Source of the DNA: Amblyornis subalaris
Lineage: Eukaryota > Chordata > Aves > Passeriformes > Ptilonorhynchidae
Reading direction: 5' to 3'
Assembly: GCA_018881555.1 (NCBI GenBank)
Contig: JACAXG010000034.1
Span: 323,327 to 387,326, forward strand
Length of the DNA: 64,000 nt
Shown: piece after piece, positions 42,301-54,900 of the stretch
How the letters are laid out: the number at the start of each line of letters is the position of its first letter
How positions within the stretch are numbered: position 1 is the first letter of the stretch
Notes under the pieces: generated by a model
The model's database searches: none
The model's input: the letters and a program-made list of their open reading frames with translations, nothing else
Told to the model about the DNA's origin: nothing
Program-made: the position numbers and the translations under genes

Positions 42301-45300
42301 ACTAAGTAGATTTTTCCGGAGTTTTTTAAAATTATTTTGTGGCACATTTTAAGCTTGCCAACATCCTGCAAAGAACTTCTGAGTTCAACGAGAAGGATTA
42401 ATTTTCCCCTTATTTTGACCCTCAATCTATTAGCTTTATGAATATGCACTTTGGTTTCTCCTTCGCCACAACATTCGGAAAAGGAAACTGTCAAGCAGCT
42501 ACTTAATCTGAATATAAGCAAAATACTCAAAAAGATTTTGAAAAGGACTGAAGCTCTGAACATCACCTTATTTCTATGAGACATTAAGAAAGAAATCAGC
42601 CACAAGTGACTGTATTCAAGATGATGTTACATGTACCAAGCCCATTTTCATAGCCATATATACTACTACACCTTCAAAATTAAGAAATTAACCTAGATAA
42701 AATCAAAATTAGTATCCAAAGAACGAGGATATTCTCCGACAGAGGGAAGCATAGATAACACACACACTTCAGCAATCTAGCAAAGATAAGATGGGAGGAT
42801 AGAGCAGAACACCAAGCAGAGGATTCACCACAAAACACTGCCCCGCAAACTTAGCAAACTCAACTGCTTATGTATAGCTCAATGCCTGCAATACCAAAAA
42901 TTACAGTCTCCAAGAAAAGCGAGCTTTACAAAAGTTGAGCTACTTCCATTTAGCAACAGGCCAACAAAAAGTATTTTCTCAGAGTGTACACCAAAATATT
43001 CTCAACTCAATACACCTGTTGACAGCACCTTATCAGCCAGCACTACTGTCTGACTACATGCGAGTTCTTCTACCAATTCATTAAGGTTACATACAAGTGT
43101 TATCAGACTTCAGCTACATAGACAATTATGGCATTCAACATAATATTTCTTCACAGACATTTATGCCAGCAGAAGAAACTGAGACTCTACATTTGCTCCA
43201 AATGCAAGGCGCAGACTACGCAAATTCAAAATACTTTGCACTGAAACCGNAGCCAAAGACTTCTGTGACCTGTTCCACCAATGGACCTGTGTGGAGCAGC
43301 AATCTCCAGCAAAGAGACAGAAGCTATTTAACACACCAGATAATCCTTACTGAAATGACCACAGGCTAAGAATTGGTGTTACAAACGCTACCAGCACACC
43401 AGTACTAGCTTAAGGCATAGAAGTCCTCCACAACACTTGCTCAGAATGCAATTATGCCAACAGTCTCCCGGCTGAAAAAACCTCTCTCTCTCTGGGGAAG
43501 AGATGTTGCCGGATAAAGGAAAGGGTGGCAGAAGGAAGAGTGCTATGAGGATACCTCCACCTGCGCGCTACAGAGTAAGAACTCTGTCAGGCTGACAAGA
43601 CCGTAAGTTATTTTTTATTGTGCTCTCCCCCTACAAAAGGCATGCAATTTGTGTAGTGAAACTTCTGTGTTCCTACAATTTTGTCTGTTCATTACTAAAG
43701 AAAAGTTGTTTCTGCTGGAGAAGACAAAAAAAAAATGCAAGTTATATTGCAAACAAAAATTAAAATGTGTAGGTGAACTAAAAAAAATTAAGAAGTTAGG
43801 AGCACAAGTAGACTTTCAACCAACAGAGTGCACAACAATGGTTTTCAAAGTGCTTCAGTTCACTCAGACACATTAAACCCACCTGTGCTTCAGATATATG
43901 CCCTTCACCATAGGTTGAGCTCACCCAAACTGCAGCGAGCCATCACAGCAGTACAACTGTANGGAACAACAAACAGGCAGAAGCTGTGTTTCATCCATAC
44001 ACTGTTGGCATTTGAAGTCTGGCTGTCCAAACTGAACTCAATGCCATTAGTCCTTACCACAACACAAGCCTTCAATATATGCCAGTATTACGGCTCAGTA
44101 GGTGGCCTCCAGCAATAAAGCATGGCTATGACGCAGGAAGGTAATGTCAAGGCCATCTCTTGAAGCACTACTTAACATTTTGTGGTCCTCACCAAATGGA
44201 CCAACTGAAGATAGAGTTAATCTAAAGAATGCGCTCTGCAAGACTGCACATTTGACAGCCCTTTTATGTTTCCATTTGAATTAACACTTGGTCTGAAAAG
44301 AACTTTTTGCTGGCTTGTCAGATCCGGACTACTTGCTATAGTGACAGAAGCACCATTTTCAGACAGCAGCACCCTCAGCCAAAGACCACTCAAGCCAATG
44401 GAACAACCCTTTGAATTCACTGGGCTCTGGATCAAGCCTTCACAACTTAGTGACAACGGCAGATATGTTAAGAACCCTCCACGCCTCTAAGATAAAAATA
44501 GTTCCCTGTTTGAGAAACAGAGGTAAGAAAAATTACCCTCTGCTCACAGAAAAACATCTCTCTCAATAATAGGACTTTCCAGGAAATGAATCTGTGCCTC
44601 AAAGTTATACAGTTCAATAAATATTATAGGCTAAAGGTAAAGTCAGGCAGGTAATTCAACTTAACTGTACAATCGCCACATTGGAGGCCAACCATTATTC
44701 CTGCCATTGACCTTTCAGCTCCTGCTATCTACTGCTGCATTAAATGTAGCCTCCAGAAAACAAGCTCTTGCTATTGTTGATGTTAAACACCATGACAGAT
44801 CTAAAGGGCAGAGTTCACAAGGGCAACTGTACTTTTCTTCATTTATTTGGAGATGTGGTATGACAGTGAAATGCATAGGATTAATTTAAGTGTTTTCACA
44901 CATTCCAGTTATCTTACAAATCAATTGCTGAAATAGAAGGAATAGCTGGATCCTTTGTTTTGTCACGCAGTCTACTACAGACAACCAAAAGCAATTATAA
45001 CAGTGCATGAAAACAATGATATATAAAATAGCATGGCTATACTAGCAGTTGGACTTCCCACTTTGCTATGGGTCCATGCTCACTTAGGCTCCCTGTANTG
45101 GTGAATGTACCACAGTATGGGAACTGCAAAGAGATCTTCAAAGCCAAAAGTGGACCTTTGTAACTATGGATGAGAAACATTATAGGATTATCATTTGAGT
45201 CTAAAGGCAGTAATCTGAAGCTACTAAGACTACTGAAATGAATGCAAACTCATCAGTGCTCTGCTAGGCCTAACTCACACACACACACAGCTATCACGTA

Positions 45301-45719
45301 GAACCTCCTCCGCCGAGGTTTAGAACATCCTGATAGCACAAGAAAACTTGCTCCATTGGCAAGAGGCAGCATCCAAGAGAAGAAACTAACATCCAGAACA
45401 CCATATGTTTCCGAAGCAATACAAGCACCACAGTTCTAACCACTTGAACTTGGACTAGAACTAAATTCACATGATACGACCAAAAGATGGACAAAAATAA
45501 TCCCACTTATTTCTCCCTCCCTGGCTCAAACTTGACACCAACTAAAACTAGAACCTTATAAAATGGGATAAAAGGGGCATTAATAGTGAGTTTAGACTAT
45601 TCTCCAATCTAAACCATATACCAGTGTTTCTCAATACACAAACTTGTTCTTCACAGCTATGAATAAAGACTTCTTAAAGTACTATCTTCACTGTGAAAAA
45701 TGTTAAAAGCTTAATTGGC

Positions 45720-46450
45720 GTGTTCTGTGATGAAACTTAATCCCACTTCAACCTGCCCATCATGGTCACTGAAAATAGCATTTCCTTCTTACAAATCTTT
45801 TAAATACTTGAAATCTCTTACATTCCCCTTAAACTCCTCATCTGTTGCCAAAATAACTTGGATTTTCTTCCACATTTATGAAGTTGTTTCCTCGAACACT
45901 GATCACTTGCATTTCTCTACTCTGAACTCCTTCCAAGTGGCCCAAATTCTTCTTGAATTTTGGCACCCAAAACAGATGCTGTCTGCACAGACTGTATATC
46001 AACAGCAAATAAAGCCAATGGATTTAAACTTTACATCTCTCAGACAATACTCCTGTTTAAACATCCCAGTAAGATATTTGCCTTTTCTGCAAACAGCATG
46101 ACACTGACTCATGTTCAACTTGTGATCCAGTACACCCCCAGGTCCTTTTTCTAGCAGCTAACCAGTTATTCCTCACCCTGCATTTCCACAGCTGGCAACT
46201 CCTGCCTAAGTGCAGTACTCTGCATTTGTCCCTACTGAATGTCATGCTATTTTTCAGGTTATTTTGAACTCACATCATGTCCTCCAACACATAGTCCCTG
46301 AGAATTTAATGAGCACATTTAATCAGCCAGTTGACTAATGTTTTCATTAAAGGCAACTGTACCCAGGACAGAACCCTTCAACATAGCCTCTCATTCTAAC
46401 ACCAAATCGTTAATTACAGTTCTCCAAATAGGATCATCTACCCCCAGATC
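45720..46450 (-). mobile_element. Degraded CR1 LINE fragment (reverse-transcriptase end and 3' part)
   Basis: On the minus strand 46057-46245 reads MTFSRDKCRVLHLGR, the well-known CR1 reverse-transcriptase C-terminal motif, and a frame shift later EKANILLGC. Further upstream, near 46355-46380, GSVLGTV matches the RT motif QGSVLGPV. Left of this, 45780-45970 resembles the following part of CR1. Several frame shifts and stops show an old, inactive copy. Both ends are approximate. Confidence 0.8.
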
Positions 46451-46758
46451 ATGCTTCCATTTACTTATGCGGCCATTGGATTGAGGAAAACCTTATTAAA
46501 TCAATCAATTAATCAGGAGACAAGACCTCCACTGCTTCTGCTACAGCCACAGAGACTTCTGCTCTGCAGTAAAAAGGTATTAAGACTTCGGACACAATTA
46601 CTTTTTCGACAAATCAGTTCATGCTGCTGTATCTTCCAAGCAAATGAAAATAGAATGTTTGCTTATTAACCTCAACTGATGGGAAAAACTGACACAAACT
46701 GAACTGTAAGACTGCAACTCCCCTTATAACTGTCTGAAGACTCATCCTTTGATAGTCT

Positions 46759-46783
46759 TCTAGAACTTCTGAGAAGTTCTAGA
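46759..46783. repeat. Perfect 12-bp inverted repeat with one-base centre
   Basis: TCTAGAACTTCT, G, AGAAGTTCTAGA. It includes TTCTAGAA, the core of a heat-shock element. It lies in the first intron next to the CR1 remnant. Confidence 0.9.
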
Positions 46784-47662
46784 TAGTATTTTTGAGCTGT
46801 TTTGAGAATTGTACAGTGAAGCTTATCAGAGCCAGTAGAAACAGAAACATCTAGTGAAAGTACACTGCAGTGTAAAATACTATGTTATCACAAGTATTAA
46901 TAAGATTAAGCACCTGCACGACACCATGTGAAAGACAGGCAAAATAGGCACTAAGCACCTCAAACGTTCTGCACTTTCTGTACATATGTGCACTCCCCAC
47001 TGAACCAACTGAGACATTTCTCAATCTTCCTCCTACTACTAACATACTTTTACAGGAGGCTGGCTTTTATGTCTCGTGCTCCTTGCCATTCCATTTGCTC
47101 TTTAGCCCGTGTGATATCTGCCCCTACTACTCTTTTATACTTGTTCTTCATAATGTGACTTACTTTCACACTCTACATAGATTTCCTTCTTGCATCCCAA
47201 GTCAGTAAAAGCTTGGAGTATAAGCTGGTTTTACTACTTTCTCTGGTTCTCAAAAGCCTTCCCATTACACCGCTCTGTCTCCCACTCTTTAAAAGAATCA
47301 AGAGCTCTGATTTCACAGCCATTGCCATTTATCACCTTTCATTTTGACATCTTCTAGCTAGAATAAAATCTAAAGGAACTGCCATTTTTGTTGCTGTGCG
47401 TACCCTCTAAACGGAAAATATCACCATCACATAACTTTGCTAAAGGTCAAAAAACAGAGTTGGGTATTTTGATTCTGAAGGATGATCTTTTAGTCTTAAA
47501 TACCACATAAAAATCTCAATCCAACTAAAAAGTAACGGACTTGCTAACAGTTCCAGTAGCAGATCCTCTTCCAAAGAACTGCTTTAAGATGAACGTCACA
47601 ATTCTAATAAACCAGAACCACAAAAAAAAAGGGATAAATTCTTCCAAATGAAAAACACAATG

Positions 47663-47680
47663 AAAAAAAAAAAAAAAAAA
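47663..47680 (+). repeat. A18 homopolymer
   Basis: A run of 18 A in intron 1. No target-site duplication or associated element was recognised. Confidence 0.9.
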
Positions 47681-50600
47681 GAAAATACAGAATGAATGCA
47701 AAATGAGCTTATTTTGGTTTGCAAATGCGATTGTCACTGCACCACTCCAGACAAGCAGCAAGATTCCATGGCCAGGGAGACCCCTTCCTAACCCCAACCC
47801 ATGCACAGTGCTCTGTGGAGATGGTGCTGAAATTATATATTTTAGAAAAGGAGCAGCAAGATACAGCACTTGAGCTTTTTGTGTCGATCACATCCAGAAC
47901 TTCTGAGCAGAAACTGTGGATCACCCATCCTTTTTTCTTTAAGCCTGCCTTTCAGCTACCAAAAATTAAAGTTTACAGTCTCATTTCAATCAGGAAAAAA
48001 GGTGTCAGACTTGCAGCTATAATACAACTACAGTTTACTACAAAATGAACTTCTGTTCTCTGCTACGCAGATTATTTAACAGAGGAAGCAGCTTTTTTAT
48101 GAATGAAAATTATTTTTAGCTCATTGTGTAACAGTGAAAGGGAAACATTTTAGCATTACTCTTATTTAAAACATTTTTTCAATGTTTAATAGTCAAATCA
48201 GGATTTTTGAACCAGGATTTGTTTTGTATGAACTCTCTCATGCTAAACATAACCAGATCAAGCACTAGTCAGAATGCTGGGATTTTTTACGCCACTGAAA
48301 GTCCACAGAACCTATTCATCTGCACAACAACATGACTCAAACCCAAAGCAGTCGTGACCATTCTAGGTGCCATGCTGTGGACACCAGTAATCCCTGCCCA
48401 AAAAACATGCATTTAAATACAAGCTCTGTTCTCCAATGCAGTTCCTGCAGACATTCAAAAGATGAGCCTGAAGACACATTTTCATATTATATTGATCCGG
48501 TTTGGGCACTGAGAAAATTAATGGAAACCCTTTCTTTCTAATTTCCAAAACTCAAGAGTTTTAGAAGAATTAACTAAAGGACTTTGTTTCACAAGGCAAT
48601 AAAGGAATGAAACCTCTTCTCTCCATGCCAGATACCATCAGGTTCATACTACAAAAACATTAAAAAAGGAAAGTGTTACAACCATTCTTCCCAGCCTGCT
48701 GTTAAAGATGCTTGAGCACAGCACTCAACAGAGACATTTATCACAACAGAAGTAATAATTTCTGCAACAGACCTTGGACAAGCTAAATCGAAGTAATCCC
48801 CTGTTGCAGATTTCTGTTGTTTACAGAAATAAAGCAAATGGTATCTGAAGGTTTCCAGAAAAAGCAACAAGGGTGTGATGGTCAAAATGCTTGATGAAAA
48901 CCTGACCTTTCCATGTCAGTTCCCAGTTCTAGTACAGATTTCCTCTGGACAATCCACTTGGACCTGGCTATAACAATAGAAAGGTATTTTACTTCCACAG
49001 AATAAATCTAATTTGTCTTTGTACCACTGAAAATCAGTGTCTTGTTGACTGTTTTAAATTCCACACAGAAAACAGTACGGATACTACCTCCTCAAGGCAA
49101 ATGAGAAAAAATAACCTGAGGGTTCCATGTCAATATAGAATTTTTTTTAATCTCCTGTCCTTAAATAATTTATTAGGAACACACAGAAAAATAGCTCATC
49201 TGATGTACCATGCCTGTCACACGGCACAGTAGCAGAACAGGACTGAATCACCAAGTTTCTCAATCACTCAGACCTCATGATGCAACTTCCCTTCTTGCTA
49301 GGCAGCCCCCACGCTCCCTTGTCAGGCACTGCAAGCTTCCTGACCAGGCAGCTAGGACCTTTCACCCCCCTCTCTCCAGGTTAGGGATGAATCAGTGCCA
49401 TGAGGTCCTCTCCAGACTAGAAAGAAATGAAAAAGAAATACAGGAAGAGACAATAGATCCTAGAAGACAACTAAGAAAAAAATTAAGGGGTGAGAGCATA
49501 AGAACTCAAAATTTAGAGAGCACTGCTGAAAGACACCAAGCAGAGCACCTGGAACAGCACCACTGCTCCTGGGAGGTGTTTGGGAAGGCAGCAGCTGCTG
49601 TCCAGCAGCTCTGTTGGAGTCTGCAGAACTGCTCAGATCCCCATCACTGCTTTCACCTTCTTGTGTCATGGACAATCAGCTTTGGCCAAAGCTAAAGTTA
49701 ACAAGATCTCTCTTACTCATTTTCTGAAGCACTTTAAAAGCTGATAACCTTGGAGCACATCAGTTTTTCCTAGCTGACCCAGACGCTCACACTGGAACAC
49801 TCCATGTAGCCAGAAGCCAGTGTTCTTCCCCACATGTGAGTAAACTAAGTCATGTTAATGATACACTTCTTAGAAGTCAGGAGAGTTAAATCAGCACCAA
49901 TAAATTTCCAAGTCAATTGTACAGTTCAAAGTTTACATAGTATATTTTCTTTAAACTTCATAAAATTGTATTTGTAACTAGCCAACAAGAAAAAGCAGCT
50001 TATGGAAGTAGCAGTACATAGCCACGAGTGTCATGCCAAATACCAAGACATTTCCTCAGTGTATGTGTAATAAAGATCTATTGCTGTCATCCATGACACT
50101 GCTACATGGACATAAAGTTTATGAGGACCTCATTTATACCATAGAGTAAATTTAAATAATGCCAAAAAAAGCTGTTTCTCCACAAGCTCAAAAAAATCAT
50201 TCTACAGGATGTAACAGTGTTATACAAAAACTTCAGAAAAAGTAAAAGTAGCAATTCTTTCAAACGTGATGGAACTGATGGCTGAAAAATGTTGCTAACC
50301 TGTCTGAAGAGCCAGTGTGTGGACAAATCTCATACATACAACAGCTGAGTCACCTACAATAAAAAAAATAACAGTCAGAGTAATGAATAGGCTAAATGAA
50401 ACATAATCTTGATTGCCCTTGCTAAGAAAACACCACACAATTGTAGTGAGTGCATACTGCAAAGAAAAGACATTAACAAATTCTAAAGCTAGTACAAAAG
50501 TCAGCAACCTCAGAAGAGGAAGCAGTCAGACAACGTGGTCAGACAACTCTCAGCACTCATGTTAGAAAAGTTTAGAGTTAACCATCTCCCACTGCTGGAG

Positions 50601-51270
50601 GCTATGCTATCTCAGCTTCTTAAAGGGCTCTAAAAATCTCTTCCAACTACAGCACCTGCAGGGATACAATGATCCCAGCAGGCAAGCCAGAGCACTGGTG
50701 GCAGCAGAAAGCTTTCAGAGCCAATACTGTAGATACTAAAGTTTTTTTTCACCTTAAGTATCAATTCTGTTTGAATTCTCAGTGTTTAATTCAACTAGTA
50801 GCTGTTTATCCCTGAAAAGGCACAAACAGGCCTCCTCTCTGAGATGACGCAGTGGTTGTCAGAGGTGCTCGCAGTGCGAGATCCCAGTCTCCAGCGCTCG
50901 GCTGATAGGAAAGTGCTCTACAACATTTGTCAGCAGCAGGCGAATGCACTGACTCATGTGCTGAAAAAAGGATGAGACGCATTGAGACCTCATNTCGTAC
51001 TGCGAAGTTTCTCTGTGGTACACGGTCCCCAACACTCCCCACCGACCCCGCCACTGCAGAACACGCTGACGTGTGCCCAGGCAGCGGAACGCGCGCTGTT
51101 CGGTAACCGGGACCGCGGGCAGAGCCGGGGCCACGCTCGGAGGATGGAGGAAGCGCCACGGGGGTGCTGGCCGAGCTGCCGAGGGTGCCCCGAGAGCCCG
51201 GAGCGGCCCCTGGGCTGCGCGGGTGGACGGCCAGGCCGCTGGGCCAGCTCCGCACGTGTCCGGACACCGG

Positions 51271-51306
51271 CGGCCGGGACACGCCGGGCGGCCGGGACAC
51301 GCCGGG
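51271..51306. repeat. Tandem duplication of an 18-bp unit
   Basis: Two perfect adjacent copies of CGGCCGGGACACGCCGGG lie in the CpG island, within intron 1 of ATP13A3. This looks like a replication-slippage duplication; no function is evident. Confidence 0.9.
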
Positions 51307-51580
51307 CGCTCGGCCACGCGCTCCCGGCCACGAGCGCCCCTTCCTCCCCGGGCGGCGGGGCTGCCCCGGCCGCGGGACCCGCTCCACGGCAGCGGCCCCG
51401 CCACGACCCCCGCGCCCGCGCCGGGCCGCCCCGCGGGGGCTGCTGCGGGCGGAGCAGCGGCCGGCGCTGCTGAAGGGCGCTGCGGGCGAGCGGCCGCACC
51501 GCGCACGCGGCGGCGGGTGCTGCGGGCACCGCTGGAGGCCCGCGGACCCTCCCTCACCTGCCGGGCCGGGCCGTGCCGGG

Positions 51581-51631
51581 CCGTGCCGTGCCGTGCCGTG
51601 CCGTGCCCGCGGCCCCGCGGCCCCGCGGCCC
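51581..51631. repeat. Two adjoining GC-rich short tandem repeats
   Basis: Five perfect copies of CCGTG (51581-51605), with diverged copies to the left, are followed by three copies of CGCGGCCC (51608-51631). They lie exactly between the two candidate exon 1 donors (51639 and 51558), so they would be in the 5' UTR when the distal donor is used and in the intron otherwise. Confidence 0.9.
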
Positions 51632-51638
51632 CACTCAC

Positions 51639-51830
51639 CGGCGGCCTCAGCGCAGCCCCATCGCCGGCGGGGCGGGCGCGGGACCGGCGCGGGACCGGCG
51701 CTCCCCCCCCACCCCGCCCGCCGCGCGCGCGGCTGCGGCTGCCTCGCGAGGCGCGAGCGGAACCGCCGCCAACCGGCTGCACGCGCCGGCCGCGCTGGGC
51801 GGGGCGGGGCGGGGCGGGCGCGGAAGTGAC
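51639..51830 (-). other. ATP13A3: ATP13A3 noncoding exon 1 (5' boundary approximate)
   Basis: A consensus donor, GCCG followed by GTGAGT, ends an exon at 51639 on the minus strand inside the CpG island and just downstream of dense GC boxes. The first coding exon has an acceptor at its 5' side, so a noncoding first exon is required. The transcription start cannot be read; 51830 is a guess based on the GC boxes and ETS-like site. A second good donor (CAG followed by GTGAGG) ends an exon at 51558, so exon 1 may be 81 nt longer in some transcripts. Extra untranslated exons inside the long first intron cannot be excluded. Confidence 0.6.
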
Positions 51831-51963
51831 GGCGGCGCGGCACGCGCCAGCCCCTCCCCGCGCCGGAAGAGCGGGGTGTCGCAAGGGGCGGGGCGGGGCC
51901 GCAGGGGGCGGGGCTTCGTCGAGGGGCGGTGCTTGTGAGGGGCGGGGTGGCGAAGGGGCGGGG

Positions 51964-51969
51964 CACGTG
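51964..51969. promoter_or_regulatory. CACGTG E-box upstream of ATP13A3
   Basis: A perfect CACGTG in the context GGGGCACGTGGGG sits directly after the GC-box cluster, upstream of the inferred start. This core is bound by MYC/MAX, USF and MITF/TFE factors. A second CACGTG lies at 51253-51258, inside intron 1. Occupancy is inference. Confidence 0.5.
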
Positions 51970-54900
51970 GGGACACGGGTATGGGGGTAGGGCTGTGGGG
52001 GGACAGGACTGTGAGAGGCTCTGTGGGCAGGACAAGGGGTCTCGAAGGCAGGGGGGCCACGGCTGGGAGTCCCTTTGGGACCGGGCCTGGGGCTACCTGG
52101 GGTCCCTGCAGGGCAGTGCCGGAGGTCTCAGCCGGGGATGGCAGCGAGTGTTGGGCTGCAGGGCCGCACCCCAGCGTGGGAGCGGAGGCTCCATGTGTGC
52201 TGGCCATGGGGTGTCCTGCCGGCACTGGGGACTGGATGTTGCCTCTAAAAGCTGCAGGGGAGACATCTCCATGGAGTCAGGTCCAGCTCCTCCAGTCACC
52301 CTCCAGCGTTACCTCCAGTCGTCCATTGCCATGGGATGGGAGTGACATGGAGCCAGGACCTTTACAGCTGCTGTTGGAGGATTTGGCTCCATCCAGCCGG
52401 GCATTCACACCATGGCAGGATTGACAGGCAACTGAGGCGCCAGAGGAGCAGGCCACTGCTGAACTAAATGTGACAATGCATATGTTATGTAGTGGTGAGA
52501 GGATGGGAATCACCTCAGGGAAATCCCCTTAAGGGATGAGTGCCCTGGGGTGCCACCACAGAGGCACCACCCACCGAGGGGGTCCATCAAAGACCCCAGC
52601 TCAGGTGTGGGACACAACCCTGTCCCCCCAGGTTGACAAAGCCAGTGGGTCACTCAGCTCCTCTTCCCCTCAGCCTGACAGAAGTTCCAAGGGGTCTTTC
52701 CTACTGTCCAATCTACGCCCGCTTTTAATAACCCATCCCTGCTTCTGTCAACTGTCTGCTGAATTTTGAAGAGCACTGCAAATCATTTAGGGGGTCTGTA
52801 AACCACAATAGGGTCTATATTTATTTTCACATAAGGACTGGTTTTTTTCAGTGGTTCTTCTCTATTGCAGATGAAGGGAGCCATTGACTTACATCTTATT
52901 GCATGCAACCCCAGCAGTGACTAAACAGGGGTTACATCCATCTGGCAGAACATCACATCACCCCAGCAGCACTCTGGGCTTCCTGCGCCAGCTCCAGTGA
53001 CCCCACAGCTCTGGGGTGAGTCAGCCCAGCATGGGATCCAGCAGGAAATTCTGACAGTAATAAAAAGAAAAGAAAAGGCATAGTTTTCTGTTGGCCCAGT
53101 GAGTTGAGATGATTCACTCATGTGACCACTGTTTAAGGGAATGAGAGGAAAAGAAAATGAGAAACAAAACTGCCCCCTTTGGCAGCCACCCACAGATGAG
53201 GCATAATACTGAGCTGTTCTGCCTCAAATCAGATGGTCGCCTTCCTCTACTCCAAAAATAATTAAAACCATATATTTTCTGTTAATATGCTAACTCCAGT
53301 ACTGTCACAGTTCGATTCTCTCTTGACTGCACACTTCATTGACCACCTCACCACTCTTGTCAAAAGCTGGTGTCATCCTAGCCAAGCTTCTGTCCCTGCT
53401 TACCTGGGACACGCCAGTTACTGGGTTTTATGTAATGACTCAACAGTTACTTTCCCTGATTCTCTGGAAATTCAGTCATACAGTATTTGCCGAGAAATCA
53501 GTACTAAGGGTTTGGTGATCTTCTTAGGAAATTCTTAAAATACTTTTGCATGAAGGTTTTAAAGAAGGGTATTAACCAGTGGTTTTCTTTCACTCTGGTT
53601 ACATGTGGAAGACAAAAATGTCTTCAATTAAATATGGAGACATCATTCTGTCCATTTTCCACACAAAGAACAGAAAAAAAATACTGAATAATTTCAGCTT
53701 TTTTTTTCATCAAATTGAAATTGTCATTGTCCAACATCCAACCTAAGTCCCTGCTAGGGTTTTCTTTGTACCTCGAGGAAATGCCATGGGGTGGTGATTA
53801 ATGGTACTGATCAATATATTTCACTGTATTTCCCTAGCTAGTTACCCCTTTTGCAAACTGCTAAATTACTCATTGCTAGCAGCTTCCCAAATTCCCATCT
53901 ATATATGTCTTTATTGTTTCCTATTATTCCACTATTGAGCAAGATATTTTGTTTTAAAACCAGAAAAGCCTCCTTTGATGCAACTGAAATTGTGAGCATT
54001 TGAATCATCTAATGCAACATTGATGAAGACTCCCCCAATTTCCATTTCGATCACACTGAGTTATTTCTTCAGCCTCACTTTTGCTCATAACTCCTTCTGG
54101 CCTTGCAAACTTGCTAGCAGTGTCCCCAGTGTCATAGGAATGAAGGGAGATTGAAATGGGTACAGTTCTGCCTGGGTTTTGGAAAAACAGAGCTTTTGAG
54201 GTCATACAGACGTAGAAATGACTATGATGAGGAGAAGCCAAGGAGAATTTTTTTTTTTGGATGAAGTATTGACTGGTAAAAAAAGCCTATCATATGACTC
54301 AAAGGAAAAATATTATGAAGTTATTAGTGCTATTAAACAGAAGCTCTTATTCTGTCATTCCCCATTAGTAAAAAGAGTTAAAAGGTTTGCTTTGATACAT
54401 ACATTTCTATGTTCTTCATCAAAATTCCTTTAGTAATTTTCAATTAAAGATTAATTTCTCATCACATTTTTCAACCCATTGCATATTCTAATGTATTATC
54501 TTTATCCCCATTAGAAGGTTTCCCTTAACACCTAATTGCTTTTCTTTTTCAGTCGCTGGCAAATTTGAACTCGTTTATTGCTTCACAAACCTCAAACCAT
54601 GCAGGCTTTTATTAACTCGGAGATTAATTTTGTGGTTGGCACACTCCCTGCTTTCCAGCTCTCTTGGCGTCGCTCTGGTTTATACTGCTGGAAGTGCCTG
54701 GCAACCTCCGCTCTCCTGCAGCATTCCTGGCTGCAGCTTCCCTAGGGAAGGGACGGGTCACAGGGCATCATGAGTTGTTTCTAGGTATACACCTTTTAGG
54801 TATAAAAGCATTCCGTGCTTTTAAAGCATCAGGTGTTTAACCTAGTAGAAAGAATAAAATAAAATAAATTCCAAGAGAAATTCCAGGAGAAACAACAGTT

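Larger units (their letters stand above)
30754..51638 (-). other. ATP13A3 first intron (20.9 kb)
   Basis: AT-rich over most of its length. It contains the CR1 remnant at 45.7-46.5 kb, a perfect palindrome at 46759-46783, an 18-A run at 47663-47680, a short CpG-rich patch near 35.3 kb, and at its right end the CpG island. Additional untranslated exons are possible but cannot be told from sequence alone. Confidence 0.7.
50990..52000. promoter_or_regulatory. CpG-island promoter of ATP13A3
   Basis: The DNA changes abruptly from AT-rich to very GC- and CpG-rich. Sp1-type GC boxes lie at 51797-51820 and repeatedly between 51885 and 51962. ETS-like cores lie at 51821-51829 (CGGAAGTGA) and 51863-51868 (CCGGAA). 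There is no convincing TATA box near the inferred start. This is the usual arrangement of a housekeeping promoter and fits the broad expression known for ATP13A3. Transcription in both directions is possible but not shown by the sequence. Confidence 0.85.

Noticed and set aside
45278..45292. CA dinucleotide run
   Set aside because: Too short (a few units) to list as a microsatellite.
49210..49695. A 161-codon plus-strand frame in intron 1
   Set aside because: No recognisable domain, antisense to the gene, and only modestly longer than chance in locally GC-richer DNA. Kept only as a remote possibility of an antisense transcript.
50295..50507. A hydrophobic 70-codon minus-strand frame resembling membrane segments
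   Set aside because: Read from a T-rich strand, where Phe, Leu and Val codons dominate by composition. It lacks convincing splice context and fits no part of ATP13A3.
50806..52035. A 409-codon minus-strand frame and several other long frames on both strands in the CpG island
   Set aside because: All frames are open because stop codons are rare at this GC content. The peptides are low-complexity Arg/Pro/Ala/Gly runs, overlap each other on both strands and match no family.
54801..54825. TATAAAAG and a small AAAAGCA/TGCTTTT hairpin
   Set aside because: Short AT-rich inverted repeats and TATA-like words are expected at this frequency, and no gene start follows.
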